Source: Clostridia bacterium (GTDB lineage Bacteria > Bacillota > Clostridia > HGM11327). Taken from it: 5,744 bases of DNA. The stretch is from positions 1 to 5,744 of the forward strand of contig JAGBHJ010000130.1 of the NCBI GenBank assembly GCA_017935525.1, given 5' to 3'. Below the pieces are notes generated by a model, which saw only the letters and a program-made list of their open reading frames with translations, did no database searches and was not told the DNA's origin. Of the stretch, positions 1 to 5,303 are shown in pieces. Position 1 is the stretch's first letter, and every line of letters starts with the position of its first letter. Both the position numbers and the translations under genes were made by a program.

Positions 1-54
1 ACGAAGAATCTTAACAATTCTCCGTCCTTTTCCTGTCGGTAAGCGTTGTTCCAT
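1..54 (-). other. Short open frame running off the left edge, possible start of a further gene
   Basis: An ATG at 54..52 opens a frame that stays open for 18 codons to the window edge, with the peptide start MEQRLPTGKGRRIVKILR, which is basic and which I do not recognise. The same frame has no stop all the way back to the TGA of the radical SAM gene at 112..114, but 37 open codons are easily reached by chance. No good ribosome binding site precedes the ATG; the nearest purine run is AGAG about a dozen bases upstream. The stretch 55..111 holds only a weak 5-bp hairpin. This could be the beginning of a sixth operon gene or plain intergenic DNA, and the sequence to the left would decide it. Confidence 0.2.
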
Positions 55-111
55 TGGATACTGCTCTATCGCATGCACCAGCAATGGTGGGTTTTGTTTA
101 TATGCATTATT

Positions 112-1032
112 TCACACCCCAACGCCGTCAAAATCGGGGATAAAGCTTTCGCTTGCATTGTCGCCCCACTGCACAAAGCCATTGGTGACGCCTATGGATG
201 CCGCATAATTCACCACGGCGTTGTATTCCCCCGTGGTGAGCTTTCTCTTTAGCTCCTTATATCTGTCTCCGTACTCACTCAAATGCCCCATGGGGGTGTA
301 TTGCTTCATAACGGAAATATACACATCATCCCCAAACTCCTCATACAAACGCTTTATTGCAGCCTTGGATGCCTTTACGTTGCCCGGCAACACAAGATGC
401 CTCACTATAACGCCGCGGGTCATTATGCCATTGTCATCAAATGCGGGAGCGCCGGTCTGCCTCACCATTTCCCGTATAGCATCCAACGCCACACACGGGT
501 AATCGGGTGCATTTGAGTATTTTTTTGCGATCTCCCCATCCGCATATTTGTAATCCGGCAAATATACGTCCACGTAGCCATCCAGCCGCTTTACGTTCTC
601 CACGGTTTCGTAGCCGCCCGTATTATATACCACAGGGATGCCAAAGCCCTTTTGCCTTGCAATGTCCAGCGCCGCCGTAATGTGCGGCACATAATGAGTG
701 CCCGTCACAAGGTTTACGTTGTTTGCCCCCTTTGCCTCAAGCTCCAGAAAAATCTCCGCAAGCCTTTCCACGGTTATCACCTTGCCAACACCCTTGCCAA
801 GAGCAATGCGGTGATTCTGGCAATACACGCACTTGAGGGAGCAGCCTGCAAAAAACACCGTTCCCGAGCCATTTTCTCCCGAAATACAAGGCTCCTCCCA
901 CATATGTAGAGCAGCCCTTGTAACTCTCAGTTCCGCAGTAGATGAGCAATAGCCCTTCCCACCCGAATTTCTGTTTACACCGCATCCACGTGGACACAGC
1001 GTGCATTTTTCATACAAACCAATGTCGAGCAT
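112..1032 (-). CDS. PflX-type radical SAM protein (COG1313-like, pyruvate formate-lyase activating enzyme-related)
   Basis: The 306-residue product is a radical SAM enzyme. The cluster motif CSLKCVYC (C64, C68, C71) is the CxxxCxxC that binds the [4Fe-4S] cluster used to cleave S-adenosylmethionine. An N-terminal cysteine group (CTLCPRGCGVNR, C10, C13, C17, then C29) is typical of the PflX branch and may hold a second metal site; that role is inference. Other family-like stretches are YNTGGY (136-141), the DVYLPDYKY segment (155-163), HLVLPGN (212-218) and QWGDN near the C-terminus. Family members are often annotated as activating enzymes for pyruvate formate-lyase, but their true substrate is generally unproven, and no glycyl-radical enzyme gene is in this window. 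The ATG follows the SDR stop after one base (TGATATG) with no clear Shine-Dalgarno sequence, so translational coupling is likely. The protein is cytoplasmic and expected to be oxygen-sensitive. Family assignment is firm; function is open. Confidence 0.92.
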   Translation of the reverse strand: MLDIGLYEKCTLCPRGCGVNRNSGGKGYCSSTAELRVTRAALHMWEEPCISGENGSGTVFFAGCSLKCVYCQNHRIALGKGVGKVITVERLAEIFLELEAKGANNVNLVTGTHYVPHITAALDIARQKGFGIPVVYNTGGYETVENVKRLDGYVDVYLPDYKYADGEIAKKYSNAPDYPCVALDAIREMVRQTGAPAFDDNGIMTRGVIVRHLVLPGNVKASKAAIKRLYEEFGDDVYISVMKQYTPMGHLSEYGDRYKELKRKLTTGEYNAVVNYAASIGVTNGFVQWGDNASESFIPDFDGVGV

Positions 1033-1033
1033 A

Positions 1034-1768
1034 TCAATCTATAACGTAACCGCCGTCAACGCCCAGCGTTTGTCCCGTAATAAAGGACGCATCATCGCTT
1101 GCCAAAAAGTATATTGCCTTGGCGATCTCCATGGGTCTGCCTATCCTGCCGAGAGGAGTTTCGTCCTCCAGCTGACGCATATCCTCATCGGTAAGGTGGG
1201 AATTCATCCCGGTTGCCACCACTCCCGGAGCAACGCTGTTTACTCTGATGCCCGAGGGCCCAAGCTCCTTTGCCAACGCTCTTGTCAAGCCTATCACTCC
1301 TGCCTTTGCCGCGGAATACGCGCTTTCGCAGGATGCACCCGTCCTGCCCCACATGGACGACACGTTTACAATGCTGCAATTTTCGTTTAGCATATGGGGT
1401 ATCAGCGCTCTGGACATATAGAAAACTCCGCTCAGGTTAACGCCCATCATCCTCTGCCAATCCTCGTCAGTAACGTCAATGGAAAGCTTTATGTCGGATA
1501 TACCTGCGTTGTTTACAAGGCAATCGATCTTTCCAAAGTACTTTATTGCATCCTCTGCCGCCTTTTGGCACATTCCGCTGTCGGAAATATCAAATTTCAG
1601 TCCCAACGCCGCAGCACCAAGGGATATAAGCTCTATTTTCAACTGCTCCGCCGCTTCGTCGCTTTTGGAATAGGTAAATGCAACGTCCCATCCACGCCTT
1701 GCAAAAAGAATGGCTGTGGCTCTGCCAATTCCGGCGGTGGCACCGGTTATAAATACCGTTTTTTTCAT
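1034..1768 (-). CDS. Short-chain dehydrogenase/reductase, FabG-like (3-oxoacyl-ACP reductase type)
   Basis: This 244-residue cytoplasmic oxidoreductase has the complete classical SDR set: the dinucleotide-binding loop TGATAGIG (8-15), the NNAG motif (86-89), the structural and catalytic Asn in GVNLSG (N111), and the catalytic Ser138, Tyr151 and Lys155 in VSSMWG and YSAAK. It ends in the usual LGVDGGYVID tail. Its length and catalytic numbering match E. coli FabG, which reduces 3-oxoacyl-ACP with NADPH in fatty acid synthesis. However, no fatty-acid gene (acpP, fabD, fabF, fabZ) lies nearby, and SDRs with this sequence pattern also act on sugars, steroids and other alcohols, so the substrate is not settled. 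The start is supported by AGAGGA four bases upstream of the ATG, placed in the 10-bp gap after the Sel1 gene. It is the fourth gene of the operon, with one base before the radical SAM gene. Confidence 0.93.
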   Translation of the reverse strand: MKKTVFITGATAGIGRATAILFARRGWDVAFTYSKSDEAAEQLKIELISLGAAALGLKFDISDSGMCQKAAEDAIKYFGKIDCLVNNAGISDIKLSIDVTDEDWQRMMGVNLSGVFYMSRALIPHMLNENCSIVNVSSMWGRTGASCESAYSAAKAGVIGLTRALAKELGPSGIRVNSVAPGVVATGMNSHLTDEDMRQLEDETPLGRIGRPMEIAKAIYFLASDDASFITGQTLGVDGGYVID

Positions 1769-1778
1769 ATTGTCCTCT

Positions 1779-3926
1779 TTATGCCTTCAGCTTTTCTATG
1801 CTTTCCGTTACCGCCTCATCCAGAATATTCTCCGTATGAGTTATAACGTAATCTGCGCACTCGGGATGCATTTGGGCGTAATGCTCATTCAACGCCACTA
1901 TCTCCTCGCGTGCTCTCTGCTTTATCCTCTCTGTCATGTCAAGAAGCTTTGCCTTTGCGTTTTCCAGGTCGGATGCGGTCTCCTCCACTTCCTCCTTTGC
2001 TTCCTTGCTCTTGAATACCGTCTTAAACACGTTGGAAGCGCTTGCCTTGTCAAACGCATGGTGATACTCGTTGTATTCCTTTATACATTCCGCCAGCTCA
2101 ACAAATATACTATCCTCCGCAGGGTTCATCACCATGTACTTCTCCCTCAACGATATGTACTTGTCAAACCTTTCCATTCTTACATTATCCCAATGGGCGC
2201 ATTGGCTGATATACTTTTCGTAAGCCTCTCTGCCCTGCGGTGAATAGAATGCGGAGTATCCCCTCATCTGTATGCCGCACTTTTCCGCAAACGCCACGAT
2301 AAAGTCCACAAAGCCGTCGTTATACTCGCATTCTCTTGCAGGCTTGTAGCCCTCGTACGCCTTTTCTGCGCCAAAGCTCTCGCTGTCGTATACGTCGCAG
2401 TGCATCATTGTGGATATCTCGTCGTAATACTCAAACGATGCCTTCTTTGACTGTCTGAATTCCTGTATCTGCGCCTGAATACCTGCATCCTCTCGGATAT
2501 CCTCCAACGCCTCGTCGTTTGTTTCGTCATCCTTGGGATTCTCTATCTTCATGCGCTGTGCAAGAGATATGGTGTAATCCTCCACCGCCTGAGCCACCTT
2601 TTGATCCAGAGAGGCATTGTGCTGACGCACTCTTGCGTTGTATTTTGCGATGTTATCGTTATTCAGCACGTTAAGCAACAGGTGCAACGTCAACGCAGTT
2701 TCAACGCAGGGCTTGTTTTCGTAGAGGTACGTTATCTTCTCCTCATATTTTCTGGCGTATTCTGCCGCCTTTTCCGCACAGTCGTCCATTGCGTAAATGC
2801 CGTACAAGGTGTTTACCATCTCGCATACGGAAAGGTCAACGCATCCCTCGGAATACATTCTTCTGATATTTTCTATGGCATCACAGTACCCTTCGTCAAC
2901 TGTCCGCTGTGCGTAGACCATGTTATCCCTATACTCCGCCTGCTCCCGCTTGCCGTAATCATCTACGGAAAATACGGAATAAACCGCAAAATTATCCGTA
3001 AACACCCTTGCAAGATTATACCAACCTCTGAAGTCGTGCGGGTATTCGTCCGTCACCCTTTCATACGCAGGGAAAACTCTCTTGTAGTTGCCGATCCTTG
3101 CATAGGTTTCCGCATTCTTTACCAGGCGGTCCGCCTCCGCATCAAAGGACGTATCCTTGTCCGTCCTTTCGTGAAGCTCACGTATCACGTTGTGTATCTC
3201 TCTGTCGATAGCGTTAGCCTCATCGGAAAGTCTTTTCGGCGTTATAGCCATGCCCCGGGCACTCTTTCTTACTATGCCGTTACAAAGCTCTATTGCCTTC
3301 AGTCTTACCTGCTCGTTTTCGCTGTCGCAAGCCTTTTCGCCGTAATACAACGCCCTCTTAAGGTCGCCCAATTCCGTAAAGCACTCCACCAGTCCGATGT
3401 ATGCATCGCTGTAACCCTTGGACGCTGCCCTCAGGTACCAGCTTACCGCCTCATCAAGGTCCTTCTTTACACCGCAGCCATTGGCGTACATATATCCCAA
3501 ATGGCATCTTGCTCTGCTCTGCACGTACTCACCGCCCGTGCCCAGCATCATCACCTTAAAGATATATTCGTAGACCTTTGCGCAGTTTCTTTCAACACCG
3601 TTTTTACCGGCGTAATAATCTATGGCCAAAGTACAGATGGACTCCGCATCACCCTGGTTTGCTCCCTCCGTAAAATACTTAAAAGCCTTTGCAGTATCCT
3701 TCGCCAGGTCGTCACCACCATTAAAGAACACCTTGCCCAAAAGAGGAGCAATATCCGTCCTGCCTCTCGAAAACGCCTTTTCGCCCCACTCTGCAGCCTT
3801 TGCGGCGCTCTTGGGGGTTCCAACGCCCATCGCATATCTGTATGCAAGCTCCGCCTGTGCGTCCTCCTCACGTCTTGATGCAAGCTTTGTCAATTCCTCA
3901 AGGGTCAATTCTGTGTAATTATCCAT
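1779..3926 (-). CDS. Sel1-repeat (TPR-like) cytoplasmic protein with a long unrecognised C-terminal half
   Basis: The N-terminal part of this 715-residue protein carries about five Sel1-like helical repeats, roughly at 23-57, 58-93, 94-138, 139-174 and a degenerate one at 175-205. The clearest is repeat four: HLGYMYANGCGVKKD followed by EAVSWYLRAASKGYSDA, which matches the family pattern of alanine, glycine and tyrosine positions. A further TPR-like helix pair is visible near residues 270-310 (ETYARIGNYKRVFPAYERV). Sel1/TPR solenoids are protein-interaction scaffolds, so a binding or adaptor role is likely. From about residue 310 onward I recognise no domain: it is helix-rich and charged, with a probable coiled-coil stretch around 635-680 (many Lys and Glu). 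No signal peptide or membrane segment is seen. The start is well supported by AAGGAGAT with six bases between AGGAG and the ATG. The gene begins 11 bp after the membrane protein gene. Confidence 0.88.
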   Translation of the reverse strand: MDNYTELTLEELTKLASRREEDAQAELAYRYAMGVGTPKSAAKAAEWGEKAFSRGRTDIAPLLGKVFFNGGDDLAKDTAKAFKYFTEGANQGDAESICTLAIDYYAGKNGVERNCAKVYEYIFKVMMLGTGGEYVQSRARCHLGYMYANGCGVKKDLDEAVSWYLRAASKGYSDAYIGLVECFTELGDLKRALYYGEKACDSENEQVRLKAIELCNGIVRKSARGMAITPKRLSDEANAIDREIHNVIRELHERTDKDTSFDAEADRLVKNAETYARIGNYKRVFPAYERVTDEYPHDFRGWYNLARVFTDNFAVYSVFSVDDYGKREQAEYRDNMVYAQRTVDEGYCDAIENIRRMYSEGCVDLSVCEMVNTLYGIYAMDDCAEKAAEYARKYEEKITYLYENKPCVETALTLHLLLNVLNNDNIAKYNARVRQHNASLDQKVAQAVEDYTISLAQRMKIENPKDDETNDEALEDIREDAGIQAQIQEFRQSKKASFEYYDEISTMMHCDVYDSESFGAEKAYEGYKPARECEYNDGFVDFIVAFAEKCGIQMRGYSAFYSPQGREAYEKYISQCAHWDNVRMERFDKYISLREKYMVMNPAEDSIFVELAECIKEYNEYHHAFDKASASNVFKTVFKSKEAKEEVEETASDLENAKAKLLDMTERIKQRAREEIVALNEHYAQMHPECADYVITHTENILDEAVTESIEKLKA

Positions 3927-3937
3927 AACTATCTCCT

Positions 3938-4624
3938 TTATCCTGCTCTCTTTTGTTTTATTCCTACTGCCATTTTAATAAAAAATATCAGCTCTATGAT
4001 CACCGCCACGGCAATTCCCACAAAAAACTGGTATCTTACGCCATTTATTACAGTGGTGACGTCCATAATGCGCCTTGCAGTTGCACGCATTGCATACTCC
4101 AGATTTTCATCCGCCGAGTCCGCTATGTCTGCGTAATACTCAATGTATTCATCGAGTATTATCAACGCCTCGCCGTCAAGCACCTTTGATGTGCCACCAC
4201 CTACCTTGTAATATATTTTACCCGTGTAGGTATTGCATGCTATCATCATTTGATCGGGAGTACATTTTTCCTCAAAATTTGTATCGATGTCAATATCTCC
4301 ATCGTGTATCACCACGTATGGATCAACGCCCGTCTTATTTCGGAAATACTCAATGGCATCAACAAGTCCATCCTCATCCCCAAGCTCCACGTCAGCAGCC
4401 AGCTTGACCTCATCCGCAAGCTCTATTGCCAACGGCTCACGCTTGACGGTTGACCTTGTTATCCCACCGTAGTCAAACACGTGGAGCAACAATGCCAACA
4501 GAATAATGCCCACCGCCACCGTTGCGATCAATGGAATGGTAAGTATCTCCCAATAGGATCTTTCTTTATTTGGTGTTCGTCTGAGGTCCAGAGAATTCCA
4601 TAGCGAATTTTGTTCATTCTTCAT
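3938..4624 (-). CDS. Membrane protein with two transmembrane helices and a TPM-like extracytoplasmic domain
   Basis: This 228-residue protein has a basic cytoplasmic N-terminus (LRRTPNKER), a first hydrophobic helix at about 27-50 (LTIPLIATVAVGIILLALLL), an acidic domain at about 51-198, and a second helix at about 199-221 ending in a basic tail (KQKRAG). The positive-inside pattern puts both ends in the cytoplasm and the middle domain outside. In that domain, LVDAIEYFRNKTGVDPYVVI (87-106), followed later by a YTGKIYYKVGGG strand, resembles the core of TPM domains, where a helix leads to a TG(I/V)-x-P strand. TPM-domain proteins have been linked to photosystem II repair, phosphatase activity and membrane-protein quality control. 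The fit here is moderate and I would not assign an activity. Two cysteines (121 and 130) lie in the outer domain. The start is supported by AGGTGG six bases upstream, inside the flavodoxin gene, which it overlaps by 11 bp in another frame. Confidence 0.85.
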   Translation of the reverse strand: MKNEQNSLWNSLDLRRTPNKERSYWEILTIPLIATVAVGIILLALLLHVFDYGGITRSTVKREPLAIELADEVKLAADVELGDEDGLVDAIEYFRNKTGVDPYVVIHDGDIDIDTNFEEKCTPDQMMIACNTYTGKIYYKVGGGTSKVLDGEALIILDEYIEYYADIADSADENLEYAMRATARRIMDVTTVINGVRYQFFVGIAVAVIIELIFFIKMAVGIKQKRAG

Positions 4625-5138
4625 AATTTGCCACCTGCGCCCTTACAATGTAATCAGCAAAAGCCTCTGCCCTCTGCTCTGATATAAAGCTTCCGCCGTT
4701 TTCCAGCACGTTGATCATTTCCAAATCCTCGTCCGTGGGCAAAGCCTTACCTCGCAAGCTCTTTACAATGCTTTTTGCCACTATTTTCATCAAAAGCTTG
4801 TGCAAGCCCTTAAGCTTTTGCGGATAATACGCCCCCTGCAACTCAAAAAGCTCCACACCCGACGGAATGTTATTGTTCTTTACAATTTCGTCACGCAATA
4901 CGCCCTTTGCGCTGATACCAACTGCACCAACCGCCTTAACGTCAAACAGTCGCCTTGCTCTGTTGTAGCCGTTGATAAGCCCTGCCATCAGCCAGCCCAG
5001 ATAGACGATCTCGTCACCTTGCGCCAATGTCTTTTCCGCAGTCTTAAGGTCATACGCCTTTATGCCCGTTTTCTGCTCCAATATGCGGGCGTATTCAGCC
5101 GTGCTGCCCGTATTCGATGTAAAAACGATCGCTTTCAT
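4614..5138 (-). CDS. Flavodoxin-domain protein, HemG-like (Flavodoxin_5 type)
   Basis: This is a 174-residue FMN-binding protein by family. The N-terminus MKAIVFTSNTGSTAEYA is the first beta strand and phosphate-binding loop (T/S-x-T-G-x-T) of flavodoxins. A second flavin-proximal segment is YLGWLMAGLINGYNRARR. The C-terminal part (LFELQGAYYPQKL, then LHKLLMKIVAKSIVKS) resembles the region after the last strands in HemG, the menaquinone-dependent protoporphyrinogen oxidase of E. coli (181 residues), where a GALRYP-like stretch is followed by a basic helix. No heme-biosynthesis gene is nearby, so I infer only a HemG-like electron-transfer or oxidase protein, not HemG itself. I chose the ATG at 5138..5136. 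An in-frame GTG three codons earlier lies inside the GGTGA ribosome binding site, and the ATG gives the normal family N-terminus. It is the first gene of the operon. Confidence 0.88.
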   Translation of the reverse strand: MKAIVFTSNTGSTAEYARILEQKTGIKAYDLKTAEKTLAQGDEIVYLGWLMAGLINGYNRARRLFDVKAVGAVGISAKGVLRDEIVKNNNIPSGVELFELQGAYYPQKLKGLHKLLMKIVAKSIVKSLRGKALPTDEDLEMINVLENGGSFISEQRAEAFADYIVRAQVANYEE

Positions 5139-5143
5139 AATAA

Positions 5144-5148
5144 TCACC
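5144..5148 (-). promoter_or_regulatory. Ribosome binding site GGTGA that decides the flavodoxin start
   Basis: GGTGA lies five bases upstream of the ATG at 5138..5136. The alternative in-frame GTG at 5147..5145 falls within this site and has no comparable site of its own, so the ATG is the better start. Confidence 0.6.
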
Positions 5149-5167
5149 GTCCCAATCCGTTTTTGCG

Positions 5168-5184
5168 TACACTTCTTCTGTGTA
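5168..5184 (-). promoter_or_regulatory. Small dyad TACAC-N7-GTGTA over the expected transcription start
   Basis: A perfect 5-bp inverted repeat, TACAC then seven bases then GTGTA, starts just downstream of the -10 box and covers the expected +1 (near 5179). The place and the 12-bp centre-to-centre spacing would suit a dimeric repressor, or the repeat could form a weak hairpin at the very 5' end of the transcript. Five-bp arms also arise often by chance, and I do not match it to a known operator such as Rex or Fur. Confidence 0.25.
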
Positions 5185-5185
5185 T

Positions 5186-5214
5186 ATTATACTATCACAA
5201 GAGTAAAAAGTCAA
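5186..5214 (-). promoter_or_regulatory. Sigma-A type promoter of the five-gene operon
   Basis: On the minus strand, TTGACT (5214..5209, five of six consensus bases) is followed after exactly 17 bp by a perfect TATAAT (5191..5186). The bases upstream of the -35 are AT-rich (AATTATCAATAAAATA), which could act as an UP element. Transcription should start near 5179, giving an untranslated leader of about 40 bases before the flavodoxin ATG. It lies just downstream of the PFOR terminator, so the operon is probably transcribed independently of PFOR. Confidence 0.85.
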
Positions 5215-5245
5215 TATTTTATTGATAATTTCCCATTTGTCCAAT

Positions 5246-5277
5246 AAAAAAGAGTCCGCAGTTTCCCGCGGACCCTT
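5246..5277 (-). terminator. Rho-independent terminator of the PFOR gene
   Basis: Reading the minus strand, AAGGGTCCGCGG pairs with CTGCGGACTCTT across a GAAA tetraloop: 12 pairs including two G-U wobbles and a GTCCGC/GCGGAC core. A run of six T residues (5251..5246) closes it, two of which pair with the leading A residues. It begins 26 bp after the PFOR stop codon. The downstream promoter follows within about 35 bp, so this structure separates the two transcription units. Confidence 0.93.
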
Positions 5278-5303
5278 GATAATACATTACTGTACTGTTT
5301 TTA

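Noticed and set aside
76..89. Hairpin CACCA-GCAA-TGGTG followed by GGTTTTGTTT on the plus strand, possible terminator
   Set aside because: The stem is only five pairs, the T run is interrupted by G and separated by two bases, and it points along the plus strand, where no gene is seen. On the minus strand it has no T tract, so it does not end the operon.
112..114. TGA of the radical SAM gene as a recoded or read-through codon, since the frame continues open
   Set aside because: The SDR and flavodoxin genes also end in TGA, the protein already has a normal family length and C-terminus, and 37 open codons are not remarkable.
1034..1768. Naming the SDR as the dedicated FabG of fatty acid synthesis
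   Set aside because: The catalytic residues and length fit, but no other fatty-acid gene is nearby and many SDRs of other function share these features, so only a FabG-like call is supported.
1001..2243. Several plus-strand open frames of 129 to 177 codons opposite the SDR and Sel1 genes
   Set aside because: They overlap real minus-strand genes and one another, have no recognisable domain or ribosome binding site, and mirror the codon pattern of the opposite strand.
2601..3878. Long plus-strand open frame of 425 codons opposite the Sel1 gene
   Set aside because: It lies entirely antisense to a well-supported gene with a good ribosome binding site and family repeats. Its translation is hydrophobic and cysteine-rich without any family motif, as expected from the complement of a coding sequence.
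5139..5147. GTG at 5147..5145 as start of the flavodoxin gene, giving three more residues
   Set aside because: It lies inside the GGTGA ribosome binding site of the downstream ATG, and the ATG yields the normal flavodoxin N-terminus.
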